Assembly: GCA_947631705.1 (NCBI GenBank)
Contig: CANRMJ010000001.1
Span: 27,386-91,385 of the forward strand
Reading direction: 5' to 3'
Length of the DNA stretch: 64,000 bases
Source of the DNA: an uncultured Clostridia bacterium
Lineage (GTDB): Bacteria > Bacillota > Clostridia > Oscillospirales > Acutalibacteraceae
The position numbers and the translations under genes were made by a program. Shown here piece after piece: positions 36,901-46,662 of the stretch (the stretch's first letter is position 1; the number at the start of each line of letters is the position of its first letter). Under the pieces are notes generated by a model that worked only from the letters and a program-made list of their open reading frames with translations, was not told where the DNA came from and made no database searches.

Positions 36901-37542
36901 CTCCTGAACGATTTTGGAGGCGAGATAATATGCGCCCATTCCGCTTGCCTTGGCGGCATCCATAATCGCTTTTGAATATTTTGTTTGAGTAGAATATGTG
37001 TGGTTGCTTCCGTTCGCATCCTTATATGTGATGTTTGCGTTTTTCATCCACGTGTTTGCGATTATAGATTCAACGCCCGCCTGTGTGTGCGCGGAATTGT
37101 AGCCCGTTGATTCAAATTGAAATATGTATGTTTCGTCAAGGAAATTACGCGGGTCAAGATAGAATTCAACGGCGCTCTGCGATGCGGCAACCCATGTGCT
37201 GCCCTCGCGGATAACATATTTTCCGTATTTGTAGCAGTCCGCGCATTTGCAGTAAAAGTTTCTTGACGCGTTAGACGACGTCATTTGGATGTTTTGCTGC
37301 CAGTGAGGTGTTCTCTCGTTTGCAACCGCTGTGCTCCAATTTACTCCCGTGTCCAGCGCTTCAAATTTCCATTTAGGATATTTGTTGTGAAGCTGAACAA
37401 GGTCGGGAATATATGATTCAGGAAATCCCTTGCTCCTTAGCTCTGTTGCGTAATCGGCGGCGAACGCCGTTATTGAAAACGACGGCACAATGCCGATAAC
37501 CATTATAATTGAAAGCAAAATACTTAAAATCTTTTTCTTCAT
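33955..37542 (-). CDS. Secreted glucosaminidase-like protein with SH3-like domain and multiple FN3 repeats
   Basis: Signal peptide; RSKGFPESYIPDLVQLHNKYPKWKFEALDTGVNW...; SH3-like VTNTTNVRVRRGPSTSTAEVIRV; repeated FN3-like units. Confidence 0.8.
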   Translation of the reverse strand: MKKKILSILLSIIMVIGIVPSFSITAFAADYATELRSKGFPESYIPDLVQLHNKYPKWKFEALDTGVNWSTAVANERTPHWQQNIQMTSSNASRNFYCKCADCYKYGKYVIREGSTWVAASQSAVEFYLDPRNFLDETYIFQFESTGYNSAHTQAGVESIIANTWMKNANITYKDANGSNHTYSTQTKYSKAIMDAAKASGMGAYYLASKIVQEVGGKTNSAGGASGTYSDYPGIYNYYNIGANTGAKDGLRWASAKQSGEWVTNTTNVRVRRGPSTSTAEVIRVPDSGTAVTYISTTDIQADGYRWVEIKVSVGGTTYTGYIRRDLLNRNYNRPWSNPYLSIYNGAFWIADNYITQNTGYLQKFNVNPASGSNMYAHEYMANVQAAASEASNTYKGYKNSGELANAKTFYIPVFVNMPGDDSVSTSIPKVEGVSSNAFGNSVDLSWKAVSNVNGYQIQVLVNGLITSSVNSSTASALIKQLEPGTEYTFKIRAYQYKNSKYTYSAYWSDPFTIKTPTADEALASMPKVQNVKLTNTTPTTVDISYDEIKGASLYQIQISKDNGSSWSVAMNTGYTSRTLTNLDPSVTYLVRVAGGIKQNGAGRYSANWSDTGHFSTKPEQVTNLRTTWRSSNGDRIKLAWNAQPKADGYKIYQLINSSWKVIDTVKGGENREYIVYNLTPNKNYSFRVRAYKGGEGNLGGYSNTHETYTFPNYSSTLGTLGIVKNVKLTNTTPTTVDISYDKVNGAQLYKIQISEDGTTWRDAMNTGYTSRTLTNLAPSTTYYVRVTAGIKANGVTPMYDTKWSDTGHFYTKPEQVSNLRTTWRSTNGDRIKLAWNAQPKADGYKIYQLINSSWKVIDTVKGGENWEYIVYNLTPNKNYSFRVRAYKGGEGNLGGNSNTHETYTYPDYANGVLAKLTKVQNIKLTNSTSTTVDISYDKVNGAQLYKIQISEDGITWRDAMNTGYTSRTLTNLAPSTGYYVRVAAGIKINGVTPLYGTNWSETYHFNTKPTQITGLKFLAGSADGTKLVLTWNAQPNADGYVIYKKGVDQWWKLATVKGSNNNTYTAEGLTPTYQYTYMVRAYKGGEGNLGAAAQISLYALSKQPKIESAVSNASKQITVRWSGDFCHGYEVMWSTSPDFSSNIKSVDVGSSSTSATIATAQSKITYYVRVRSYCTRAGERISGVWSETLSVQVK
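34270..35990 (-). repeat. In-gene tandem repeats (~582-588 bp unit, two FN3-like modules per unit)
   Basis: gtgagcgttctgctcgtgtagcccgtgttcat recurs at 34631, 35219, 35801; accgtgtctataacYttccagcttgaattgat at 34961 and 35546. Confidence 0.85.
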
Positions 37543-37734
37543 AATGAATACAGCATCTCCTTTTTGATTTTATGAATTCATAGTAACATTTACCTTAATG
37601 TTTTGTCAACTTTTTTAAGCAAATTACCATATTTATTCCGTAATTGACACGTTGTTGTTGAAGTATTATAATAACACTTAATTATGCGTTATATGACGAT
37701 TTTCCGAAATTTTTTATTTTAAAGGATGTAAAAA

Positions 37735-39933
37735 ATGATGAAAGATAATTGTGTTGTAAAGGTGTCTGTTATAATTCCCGTATATAATGCCGAAAGGCAT
37801 ATAAGGCAGTGCCTAAACAGTATTCTTAATCAGACTCTCGGCAGCATTGAGGTTATCTGTGTTGACGACGGCTCCTCCGATTCTTCGGTTGAAATAATAA
37901 AGGAATTTGCGGCGGGAGATAACCGTGTTAAGCTGATTACCCAAAGCAATTCATACGCGGGAGCGGCAAGAAACAACGGAATGAAAAACGCCGTCGGCGA
38001 ATATCTTGCTTTTCTTGACGCAGACGATTTCTTTGAGCCCGATATGCTGCTTGAAATGTATGAAAAATGTGTGGAGGATAATGCCGAGATTTGCCTTTGC
38101 TCGGGCAGGATATACAACGAGCAGAGCGGTGAATTCAGTGACGCGCCTCATTATCTCAACACAAAGCACCTCTGTGAAAAAACGCCGTTCTCGGCTCACG
38201 ACGCAGCCGAAAAAATTTTTAATATGGTAGCCCCCGCGCCGTGGACTAAAATGTTTAAAAAAGATTTTATAGAGCGCGAGGGTATTGAATTTCAAACAAC
38301 AAAGAAAGCAAACGATGTGTTTTTTGTTTACAGCGCGCTTGCCGCGGCAAATGCGATAACATATGTAAACAAGCCCTTCGCAAATTACAGAACGGGTAAC
38401 GGCGAGAGCCTTCAGGGCGCAACGGGTGCGCTTTCTCTTGATTTTTACACCGCCCTTTTCGCGCTCAAAAAAGAGCTGCAAAAGCGCGGCACCTTTGCCG
38501 ATTTTGAGAGGAGCTTTGCAAACAGGGCGCTCGCCACCTGCCTTTACGCGCTTGACAGGTCGGATGTAAAAGAAAATTTTCAAACCGTTGCCGATAAGCT
38601 GAAAGGTTCATATTTTTATAATTTAAGCATTCTCGGTCATTCGAGAGGATATTTCTATCTCAAAAAGGATTATGATCGCCTTATGCATATAATGCAGACT
38701 CCGTCGGAGCAGCTCTGGGAGGAAAGAAACAGCGGCGATACTGTTGAAAAGAGAGAAAAGCTGAATATAGACGAGTGGCACAGCCCGATAGAAATCGGGC
38801 AGGGCGGCACGAAGGTTTCCGTTATAGTCCCCGTTTACAACACGCAGGAATATCTTGCTCAGTGCCTTGATTCTGTTATCGGCGGCACGCTTGAGGATAT
38901 CGAAATAATCTGTGTAGACGACGGTTCGACCGACGGCAGCCGCGAAATTTTAAACGAATATGCCTCACGCGACGGCAGAATAAAGGTGCTCGCAAAAGAA
39001 AACGGCGGGCTTTCCTCTGCGCGCAACGCCGGCTTGGCGGAAGCTGCGGGAGAGTATGTTCTGTTTTTGGACAGCGATGATTATATTGAGCCGCGGGCTC
39101 TTGAATATCTTTATGCCGAGGCGAAAAGCGATAATCTTGACCAGTTATTTTTCTGCGCAAAGTCGTTTTATGACGATAATGAAAAATCTTCCGAAGAGGC
39201 GGCGCCGGATTACTATTCAAGAAAAGCCGATTACAGCGGCGTTATGTCTGGGCAGGAATTTTTTATAAAAATGTCCGAAAATGCGGAATTCAGACCCTCC
39301 GCCTGCCTTCAGCTTATCAGGCGCGGATTCCTTGCGGACAACGGAATTTCATTTATAAACGGCATTGTTTACGAGGATAATCCATTCACCATACAGTGCC
39401 TTTTCGCGGCAGAGCGTGTGCGCTACGCCGATATAGACCTCTATAACCGCAGGCTGCGCAAAAATTCGATTATGACAAGCGCATCGGGACTGAAAAGCTC
39501 ATATGATTACTTCGTGGTTTTAAAAAATATTGAACGCATCGCGGCTGAAAATCATTACTCAAAATTCCCCGAATTCTATTCGGCGCTGCTCGTTCAGCTT
39601 AAAAGAACGTGCTTTTTAAGCAGCAATTTTGCCTCTCAGGCAGATGAAACCGAGATAAACGATTTTATTACGAGCCTTGATGAGCAGACGGGTATTGACT
39701 ATTATTTCTTCATTAAAATCGCAATGGAGCACAGGGCGCTTATAAAAACGCTGCGAAGAACGGTTAAAGATTTAAAAGAAAAGAATCTTATGGACGGATT
39801 CAAGCGTGATTGTTCCGAAAAGGAACGCCGCGGCAGAGAAAGAGAACGCTTGGAAAAGGAGAAAAAGCAGGCTGAATACGAAAAAACCACACGCGGAAAG
39901 ATATCCCGAATAATAAAAACAATTAAGGCTTAG
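37735..39933 (+). CDS. Two-domain family 2 glycosyltransferase
   Basis: VSVIIPVYNAERHIRQCLNSILNQTLGSIEVICVDDGSSDSS and again VSVIVPVYNTQEYLAQCLDSVIGGTLEDIEIICVDDGSTDGS. Confidence 0.92.
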   Translation: MMKDNCVVKVSVIIPVYNAERHIRQCLNSILNQTLGSIEVICVDDGSSDSSVEIIKEFAAGDNRVKLITQSNSYAGAARNNGMKNAVGEYLAFLDADDFFEPDMLLEMYEKCVEDNAEICLCSGRIYNEQSGEFSDAPHYLNTKHLCEKTPFSAHDAAEKIFNMVAPAPWTKMFKKDFIEREGIEFQTTKKANDVFFVYSALAAANAITYVNKPFANYRTGNGESLQGATGALSLDFYTALFALKKELQKRGTFADFERSFANRALATCLYALDRSDVKENFQTVADKLKGSYFYNLSILGHSRGYFYLKKDYDRLMHIMQTPSEQLWEERNSGDTVEKREKLNIDEWHSPIEIGQGGTKVSVIVPVYNTQEYLAQCLDSVIGGTLEDIEIICVDDGSTDGSREILNEYASRDGRIKVLAKENGGLSSARNAGLAEAAGEYVLFLDSDDYIEPRALEYLYAEAKSDNLDQLFFCAKSFYDDNEKSSEEAAPDYYSRKADYSGVMSGQEFFIKMSENAEFRPSACLQLIRRGFLADNGISFINGIVYEDNPFTIQCLFAAERVRYADIDLYNRRLRKNSIMTSASGLKSSYDYFVVLKNIERIAAENHYSKFPEFYSALLVQLKRTCFLSSNFASQADETEINDFITSLDEQTGIDYYFFIKIAMEHRALIKTLRRTVKDLKEKNLMDGFKRDCSEKERRGRERERLEKEKKQAEYEKTTRGKISRIIKTIKA

Positions 39934-40108
39934 AAAACTGCCCAAGGGGGTTTGTTTACAAAATTGTTACATTAATTTACAAAAAAACAACAATAAACCC
40001 TTGATTTATAGGCTGTTTTGCATTATTATATATTAGATAATAAAAAAGTACCCAATTGCAGATTTTATTGCAGGAGTATGAATTTTAAACTGATAAGAGG
40101 TAAAAACC

Positions 40109-40960
40109 GTGATTGAATTCCGTGATGTTTCAAAGGTGTACGGCAGCAACGGTACAAAGGCGCTCAGCAACGTTAACATAAAGATTGAAGACGGCGAATT
40201 TGTTTTCGTTGTAGGCGCGTCAGGCGCAGGCAAGAGCACCTTTTTAAAGCTGATCATGCACGAGGAAAAGCCCACTGAAGGAGCAGTTATAGTGGGGGAT
40301 TATTCCTCTGAAACAATTAAAAAAAGGCAGATACCGTATTACAGACGAACAATGGGAATCGTTTTTCAGGATTTCCGCTTGATTCCGAAAATGAGCGTTT
40401 ACGATAACGTTGCGTTCGCAATGAGAGTAATAGGCTCAAAGGAAAAGGAAATCAGAAAGCGCGTTCCTTATATTTTGCAGCTCGTGGGGCTATCGCACAA
40501 AGCAAGGTCTATGCCAAACGAGCTTTCGGGCGGCGAGCAGCAGAGAGTTTCGCTCGCCCGCGCGCTTGTTAATAATCCCAAGCTCATAATTGCAGATGAG
40601 CCCACGGGAAACGTGGATCCCGAAATGAGCCACGAAATAGTTGATATGCTCACTAAGATAAACAACAACGGCACCACCGTTATAATGGTTACCCACGAGC
40701 ACGATCTTGTTCGCGCGTTCCAGCGCAGGGTAATAGTTATAAAAAACGGCGAGGTTGTGTCTGATACTCCCGATCCGACTCACGCTCAATTTGAAACTCC
40801 CGATAACGAAAATTCAACCGATATGTTCTTCTATAATGAAGATATTAAACTCGGCGAAGAGGTTGAGGATATTTTTGATTCTTTCGACGGCTCGGGGTTT
40901 GATTTTTCGATGAACGATAATTCCGTTTCCGACGGAGAAAACGGAGGTGAGGAGCAGTGA
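40109..40960 (+). CDS. ftsE: Cell division ATP-binding protein FtsE
   Basis: MIEFRDVSKVYGSNGTKALSNVNIKIEDGEFVFVVGASGAGKSTFLKLI...LSGGEQQRVSLARAL; precedes ftsX. Confidence 0.94.
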   Translation: MIEFRDVSKVYGSNGTKALSNVNIKIEDGEFVFVVGASGAGKSTFLKLIMHEEKPTEGAVIVGDYSSETIKKRQIPYYRRTMGIVFQDFRLIPKMSVYDNVAFAMRVIGSKEKEIRKRVPYILQLVGLSHKARSMPNELSGGEQQRVSLARALVNNPKLIIADEPTGNVDPEMSHEIVDMLTKINNNGTTVIMVTHEHDLVRAFQRRVIVIKNGEVVSDTPDPTHAQFETPDNENSTDMFFYNEDIKLGEEVEDIFDSFDGSGFDFSMNDNSVSDGENGGEEQ

Positions 40961-41877
40961 CGGCATCCAGCCTTAGATATTTGCTTAAAGAGGGCTTCAG
41001 AAACACATGGGCAAACAGAATGATGAGCCTTGCGTCCATATGCGTGCTTATGAGCTGCCTTGTGCTTATGGGCTGCGCTTCCATGTTATTCCTCAATATT
41101 GATTCTCTTCTTGCCAGAATTGAAGAGGAAAACGTTGTTATGGTCTATATTGCCGACGGCACTGCCGACGCCGATGAAATAGCAATGGGTGAAAGCCTTA
41201 AAGCAATAAAAAACGTTAAAGAAGTTGAATTCATTAAAAAAGAAACAGCTTGGGAGGAGCAGCTTGCCACTATGGAAGAGGCTCAGGCGGAGTTTTTCAA
41301 GGAAATGAGTGATGAAATTCCGCTGCCCGACGCGTACAAGGTCACTGTGGACGATTTGCAGCAGTTCGACAGCACTATAAACGATATAAAACGCCTTAAC
41401 CATATAGATACGATAAGAGAAAACAAGGATTTGGCAAAAAGGCTTGTTTCCATTCGACACGGCATAGAGATAATCGCAATCGTAATTATATCGGTTCTGC
41501 TCGCAATCAGTATATTTATTATTTCAAATACAATTAAGCTCACCGTTTATTCAAGAAGACTTGAAATCAGCATTATGAAATCGGTTGGAGCAACCAACAG
41601 CTTTGTGCGCCTGCCGTTTGTTGTTGAGGGCATGATTCTCGGTCTTATATCGGGCATTATCTCCCTCGGTCTTGTTTGGGGCTTTTACGAGATGGCGATT
41701 TCTCAGTTCAGCGATCTTTTATCAGAGCTCAAGCTCACGGCGATTCCGTTTGAAAGCTATGCTCTGCAAATGTTGGGAGCGTTTGTTGCAATCGGAATAG
41801 TTACGGGCGCAGGCGGTTCGGTAATAACCATGGGCAGATATCTTAACAGGGAAGGCAGTGAGATAAGTGCGGTCTAA
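40957..41877 (+). CDS. ftsX: Cell division permease-like protein FtsX
   Basis: LRYLLKEGFRNTWANRMMSLASICVLMSCLVLMG...; coupled to ftsE. Confidence 0.93.
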   Translation: MTASSLRYLLKEGFRNTWANRMMSLASICVLMSCLVLMGCASMLFLNIDSLLARIEEENVVMVYIADGTADADEIAMGESLKAIKNVKEVEFIKKETAWEEQLATMEEAQAEFFKEMSDEIPLPDAYKVTVDDLQQFDSTINDIKRLNHIDTIRENKDLAKRLVSIRHGIEIIAIVIISVLLAISIFIISNTIKLTVYSRRLEISIMKSVGATNSFVRLPFVVEGMILGLISGIISLGLVWGFYEMAISQFSDLLSELKLTAIPFESYALQMLGAFVAIGIVTGAGGSVITMGRYLNREGSEISAV

Positions 41878-43090
41878 AATTACTGATGTTTTCTGCATTT
41901 TGTTCAGCTTTATGCTTATTTTTTCAATGGCATTTACGGCGCAGGCAAAAACGATTTCGGAGCTGAACAAAGAAAAGCAGTCAATTGAAAGGGATCTTGA
42001 AAACTCTGAAAAGGAGTTAAAGGAGCTGCGTTCACAAAAATCAGAAACAGAGGAATATGTTTCTGTTTTGAGGGAAAAAATAAACCTGTTGCAAGACAAG
42101 CTTGATACTCTTGAAGATCAGCGCGACGCTCTCCAAAAAGAGATAAACGCCATTCAGGATAAAATAGACAAAACTATTGCGGATATAGAAACCTCCCAAA
42201 AAGAGATAGACGCAAAGCAGGCGGAATTTGAGGAGATTTACGAGCAGTATTGCCAGCGTCTGCGCGCAATGTATATTTCGGGCAACGTTTCCACACTTGA
42301 GGTTCTCCTTGAAAGCGGCGATATGAGCTCTGTTCTCACGCGTGCCGAAATGGTAAAATGCGTTGCAAAGCGCGATAATGCCACTCTTGACGAGCTTATG
42401 CGCAGAATGCAGGAGATAGAAAAGGAAAAACACGAGCTTGAGCTTAAAAAACTTGAGCTTGATGACGACAAAAAGAATCTCGACAGTCAGAAATCCGAGC
42501 TGCAAAGCTCAATAAACGAGATAAACTCTTCAAAGAGCGAGTTAAGCAGCGAAATTTCAGAGTGCAATTCCCTGCTCAGAAAGCTCTCAAGCACCGAAAC
42601 GGAAATCAAGGAAGGTATTGACGAAAACAGAGAGGCAATACAGGCGATAGAGGACGATATCTACCGCAAATCTCACAGCTCCGCCGCGCCGTCCGGCTCA
42701 TACACTCCCGGCAGCGGCGTGCTCGGATATCCCACAAGCTATCATTCCATATCGGCGGGTTACCCCAACTATAGAAGCGGCGGTTATCACGGAGGAGTGG
42801 ATTTCCCCTGCCCCTCGGGAACTCCCGTTTATGCGGCGGATTCCGGCTATGTTGCGATAGCGAAAAGCCTTACATACAGCTATGGTAAGTATATTCTTAT
42901 TAACCACGGCAACGGACTTTCCACACTTTATGCCCACAACAGCTCGCTTGTTGTGAGCGAGGGACAGTCGGTTCAGAAAGGGCAGCTTATAGCCTACTCG
43001 GGCTCATCGGGTCATTCAACAGGTCCGCACTGTCACTTTGAGGTTAGGCTTAACGGAACGCGCGTCAATCCGTTGAACTATCTCGGCTGA
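41867..43090 (+). CDS. M23 peptidase with N-terminal coiled coil (EnvC-like), paralog 1
   Basis: Signal peptide, coiled coil, YHGGVDFPCPSGTPVYAADSGYV...GPHCHFEVRLNGTRVNPLNYLG. Confidence 0.93.
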   Translation: MRSKITDVFCILFSFMLIFSMAFTAQAKTISELNKEKQSIERDLENSEKELKELRSQKSETEEYVSVLREKINLLQDKLDTLEDQRDALQKEINAIQDKIDKTIADIETSQKEIDAKQAEFEEIYEQYCQRLRAMYISGNVSTLEVLLESGDMSSVLTRAEMVKCVAKRDNATLDELMRRMQEIEKEKHELELKKLELDDDKKNLDSQKSELQSSINEINSSKSELSSEISECNSLLRKLSSTETEIKEGIDENREAIQAIEDDIYRKSHSSAAPSGSYTPGSGVLGYPTSYHSISAGYPNYRSGGYHGGVDFPCPSGTPVYAADSGYVAIAKSLTYSYGKYILINHGNGLSTLYAHNSSLVVSEGQSVQKGQLIAYSGSSGHSTGPHCHFEVRLNGTRVNPLNYLG

Positions 43091-43123
43091 TTAAGCGCAT
43101 AAATTCAATTTCATATAAAGGAA

Positions 43124-44545
43124 GTGAAGTCAATGAATCGTATCAGCATTTTTAAAAGGCCGATTTGCGTTTTGTTGGCTTTTACTGTTATTTTTACGTT
43201 TTTTCAGATCCCCGCGGTAAGCGCCGCCGAAAACGATCTCACTCCCGAACAGGAAAAAGCTGTTCTTGAGCAGAAAATCAAGGAAGCGAACAACAAACTC
43301 AGCGACCTTGAATCGGAAGAGGCGGATACGCAGAAATATCTTGATACGCTCAACGATAAAATCGGTTATCTTGAGCAGGAAATGGGCATTGTTACCGATG
43401 AGGTTGAAAAGGATAAATCAACGGTTGAGGATCTTCAGGATCAGTGTGAGAAAAATGAGGCTGAAATAAAATCCGCTCAGCGTGATATTGATACGCTCAC
43501 TTCCGATTTGAACGGAGCAACCGAGGATTTTAAAAACAATTACGAACTTTACTGCCGCCGAATGAGAGCTATGTATATAAGCGGAGAAACAAGCGTGATT
43601 GCGTTTATTCTTACAAGCGAAGATATTTCTCAGCTTTTAACAAGATTTGAGATGATAAGCCGCATTTCAAAGCAGGATGGCGATCTGCTTAAAACGATTG
43701 ATAAAGAGATTAAAGAGATTACCGATTCAAAAAACGAATTAAGCGTTAAAAAGCAGTCGATGGCGGAGCAGAGAACAAAGCTTTTGCAAAAAAAAGAAAC
43801 TCTTGAAAAAAGCATAACAGACCTTAATAACAAGCAGACCGAGCTTGATTCCAAAAAAACGAATTTATCATCGGAAAGAGCAAGCGCGAATATGCTTTTA
43901 AAGAAGATAAGCGATGAAACGGGATATTACACCGAATTCCTTGAAGACAACAAGGAAATCCTTGAGGATATAGACAGGCAGCTTGAAAAAAAGGACAGTC
44001 AGTATGCCGACCCGCCCGCCACAACAACCACAACAACCACAACGAAGCCGTCAACTGATAATCATAGCGGTTCGGGTTCAACAACATCCACAACCGCAAC
44101 GGAAAAACAAAGCGATACGTCGCAATATATAAAGCTGACATATCCCGTGCCGTCGCAAACAAGGATAACCTGCCCGTTTCACGGCTATTCGGGGCACAGC
44201 GGAGCCGATTTCAGCTGCCCGTCGGGTTCAACGGTTGTGGCAGCCGAATCAGGAGTTGTTATCACTTCCGACGATTTGGTGAATTCGGACGGCTCATACA
44301 GAAGCTACGGACGTTATATAGTTATAAGACACGACAAAACAACCAAGTCCGGCAACAGGGTTTATACGCTTTATGCGCATAATTCCGCAAGGCTTGTTTC
44401 CGAGGGGGATTACGTTAAAAAAGGGCAGCCGATTGCAAAATCGGGTTCAACGGGCAATTCAACGGGTCCGCATTGCCATTTTGAGGTCAGAACTCCCACT
44501 TCAAGTTATTCGGATTGCAAAAATCCCGAAAATTATCTGCCGTAA
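43124..44545 (+). CDS. M23 peptidase with N-terminal coiled coil, paralog 2 (Thr-rich linker)
   Basis: HSGADFSCPSGSTVVAAESGVV...GPHCHFEVR; linker ATTTTTTTTKPSTDN. Confidence 0.93.
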   Translation: MKSMNRISIFKRPICVLLAFTVIFTFFQIPAVSAAENDLTPEQEKAVLEQKIKEANNKLSDLESEEADTQKYLDTLNDKIGYLEQEMGIVTDEVEKDKSTVEDLQDQCEKNEAEIKSAQRDIDTLTSDLNGATEDFKNNYELYCRRMRAMYISGETSVIAFILTSEDISQLLTRFEMISRISKQDGDLLKTIDKEIKEITDSKNELSVKKQSMAEQRTKLLQKKETLEKSITDLNNKQTELDSKKTNLSSERASANMLLKKISDETGYYTEFLEDNKEILEDIDRQLEKKDSQYADPPATTTTTTTTKPSTDNHSGSGSTTSTTATEKQSDTSQYIKLTYPVPSQTRITCPFHGYSGHSGADFSCPSGSTVVAAESGVVITSDDLVNSDGSYRSYGRYIVIRHDKTTKSGNRVYTLYAHNSARLVSEGDYVKKGQPIAKSGSTGNSTGPHCHFEVRTPTSSYSDCKNPENYLP

Positions 44546-44600
44546 ACATTTTTTGCGGCAATTACATATTGATTTGGCATTTTACTAAGGTGTGAAAATA

Positions 44601-46034
44601 ATGAAACGGAAAGTTTTAATAAAAATAATAGCGGCGTTGATTTCTGTTTCGCTTGTTTTTGCCTCTGTCACGGTCGGCGGGTTTTATTCCTTCGCGGAGG
44701 AAACCTCCGCAACGGAACCTGTTACCGAAACCACCACAACACCCGAACAGGCAAAAGAAGAGGCGCAAAAGCGCCTTGAACAGCAAAAGGCGGAGTTTGA
44801 CGAAAGCCTTAAGGCTCTTGATGAAAAGCTTGCGCAGCTTGCATCGGAATCAAAGAATACCGAGGAGTACATAAACACGCTTGACACAAGAATCGGTGTG
44901 CTCAACGAGGAGCTTACGGTGCTTGATGAGCAGGTTACGGGCTATATTGAGGATATAGACGCGCTGCAAAAAAGCATAGATGAAAACCAGCTTGAGGCAG
45001 ACGCTCTTCAGTCGGAGGTAGACAAGGTTCAAAATGAGCTTGACGCGCTGAACAGGGCGTTTGAGGCAAAATACGAGGCGTATTGTCTGAGAATGCGCGC
45101 GATTTATATTTCCGGCAGCTATAATATTATCACGGCTCTTTTAACATGCGGCGATATATCCAGCTTTTTAACGAGATATGAAATGATTAAAGCCGTTTCC
45201 AAAAGCGATGCCCAACTTTTGGAGGATATAAAGGAGCAGACTAATAAAATTCTTGCCGAAGAGGCTGATTTGAACGACAAAAAAGCCACTCTTGACGATA
45301 TGAACATCAATCTTATCGCGCAGAGAAACGAGCTGCAAAACAAGCAAAACAGGCTCACATCCGCGCAGGAAGAGATAGCGTCTAAAAAGATTTCCCTTTC
45401 CGAGGACAGGGCGGAAAGCAACCGACTTTTTGCCGAGTTGACGGTGCAGACGGGCTTGCACACAGAGTTCAGAAATGAGGACGAAGCCGTAAAGCAGGCG
45501 ATAGAAGACGAGATTTCAGGTCTTTTAAACGGTCTTATAGATCCTGAGGACGTAACGCTGGGCACTACAAGCGACAGATCGGGCGCAACGGCGCCGTCTT
45601 ATGCGTTTTCCGATGTTTACAGCCATTCTGACGGCGTGCTCAATATGACATATCCCGTTCCCGGCCATTACACCGTTTCGGCGGGATTTCCAAATTACTC
45701 AAACGGCGGCTATCACGGCGGCATAGATTACCCGTGCCCCAAGGGCTCAAAGGTCGTTGCGGCGCAGTCGGGAGTTGTGCTCCTTGTAAAACGGCTCGAA
45801 ACAAGCTACGGTCACTACATTATGATTTATCACGGCACCGATTCAAAAGGCAGAAAAATAGTTACTCTTTATGCACACAATTCCGATATTCTTGTGTCTG
45901 CCGGAGATACCGTGGCAAGAGGGCAGCAAATCGCAAGATCGGGCTCAACGGGCAATTCAACGGGGCCGCACTGTCATTTTGAAATCAGAATGGATAACAA
46001 GCAGGTCAATCCCAAAAATTATCTGAGTAAATAG
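44601..46034 (+). CDS. M23 peptidase with N-terminal coiled coil, paralog 3
   Basis: YHGGIDYPCPKGSKVVAAQSGVV...GPHCHFEIRMDNKQVNPKNYL; SD AAGGTG before ATG 44601. Confidence 0.93.
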   Translation: MKRKVLIKIIAALISVSLVFASVTVGGFYSFAEETSATEPVTETTTTPEQAKEEAQKRLEQQKAEFDESLKALDEKLAQLASESKNTEEYINTLDTRIGVLNEELTVLDEQVTGYIEDIDALQKSIDENQLEADALQSEVDKVQNELDALNRAFEAKYEAYCLRMRAIYISGSYNIITALLTCGDISSFLTRYEMIKAVSKSDAQLLEDIKEQTNKILAEEADLNDKKATLDDMNINLIAQRNELQNKQNRLTSAQEEIASKKISLSEDRAESNRLFAELTVQTGLHTEFRNEDEAVKQAIEDEISGLLNGLIDPEDVTLGTTSDRSGATAPSYAFSDVYSHSDGVLNMTYPVPGHYTVSAGFPNYSNGGYHGGIDYPCPKGSKVVAAQSGVVLLVKRLETSYGHYIMIYHGTDSKGRKIVTLYAHNSDILVSAGDTVARGQQIARSGSTGNSTGPHCHFEIRMDNKQVNPKNYLSK

Positions 46035-46035
46035 T

Positions 46036-46662
46036 ATGAATAAAATCAATTACAGCAAAGAAACAGAAAAAATTATCGAAAATAATAAGAGAGAGCAAAT
46101 CCTGCCCTCTCTTTTACTTCATTCCTGCTGCGCGCCGTGTTCAAGCGCCTGCCTTGAATATCTCAGCGCTCATTTCAGGATCACCGTATTATATTATAAT
46201 CCTAATATATATCCCGTGTCTGAGTTTGAAAAGAGGTTTTCCGAGCAGGAGAGACTTATCTCCGAAATGCCGCTTGAAAACGGCGTGTCGCTTATTCGCG
46301 GAGAATATAATTACGACGATTTTGCAAAAACGGTTAAAGGGCTTGAAAATGTGCCGGAGGGCGGCGAGCGCTGCTTTAAATGTTATAGATTAAGGCTTGA
46401 AAAAACAGCGGCTGTTGCCGCTGAGCGCGGTTTCGATTACTTTTGCACAACCCTTTCGCTCAGTCCGTTAAAGAATTCGCAAAAAATAAATGAAATTGGG
46501 TTTGAAACGGCGGAAAAATTCGGCGTGAAGTGGCTGCCGTCGGATTTCAAGAAAAAAGAAGGTTATAAGCGCTCAATAGAGCTTTCACGCCAATACAGCC
46601 TTTATCGCCAAAATTTCTGCGGTTGTGTTTTCTCAAAAAAGGAGGCAAACGAAAATGAATAA
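46036..46662 (+). CDS. queH: Epoxyqueuosine reductase QueH (DUF208)
   Basis: LLHSCCAPCSSACLEYLSAHFRITVLYYNPNIYPVSEFEKRF...RCFKCYRLRL. Confidence 0.9.
   Translation: MNKINYSKETEKIIENNKREQILPSLLLHSCCAPCSSACLEYLSAHFRITVLYYNPNIYPVSEFEKRFSEQERLISEMPLENGVSLIRGEYNYDDFAKTVKGLENVPEGGERCFKCYRLRLEKTAAVAAERGFDYFCTTLSLSPLKNSQKINEIGFETAEKFGVKWLPSDFKKKEGYKRSIELSRQYSLYRQNFCGCVFSKKEANENE

Noticed and set aside
37951-38583. 210-aa antisense ORF opposite the glycosyltransferase
   Set aside because: Opposes a convincing GT2 gene; Cys/Arg/Lys-rich out-of-frame translation typical of spurious ORFs
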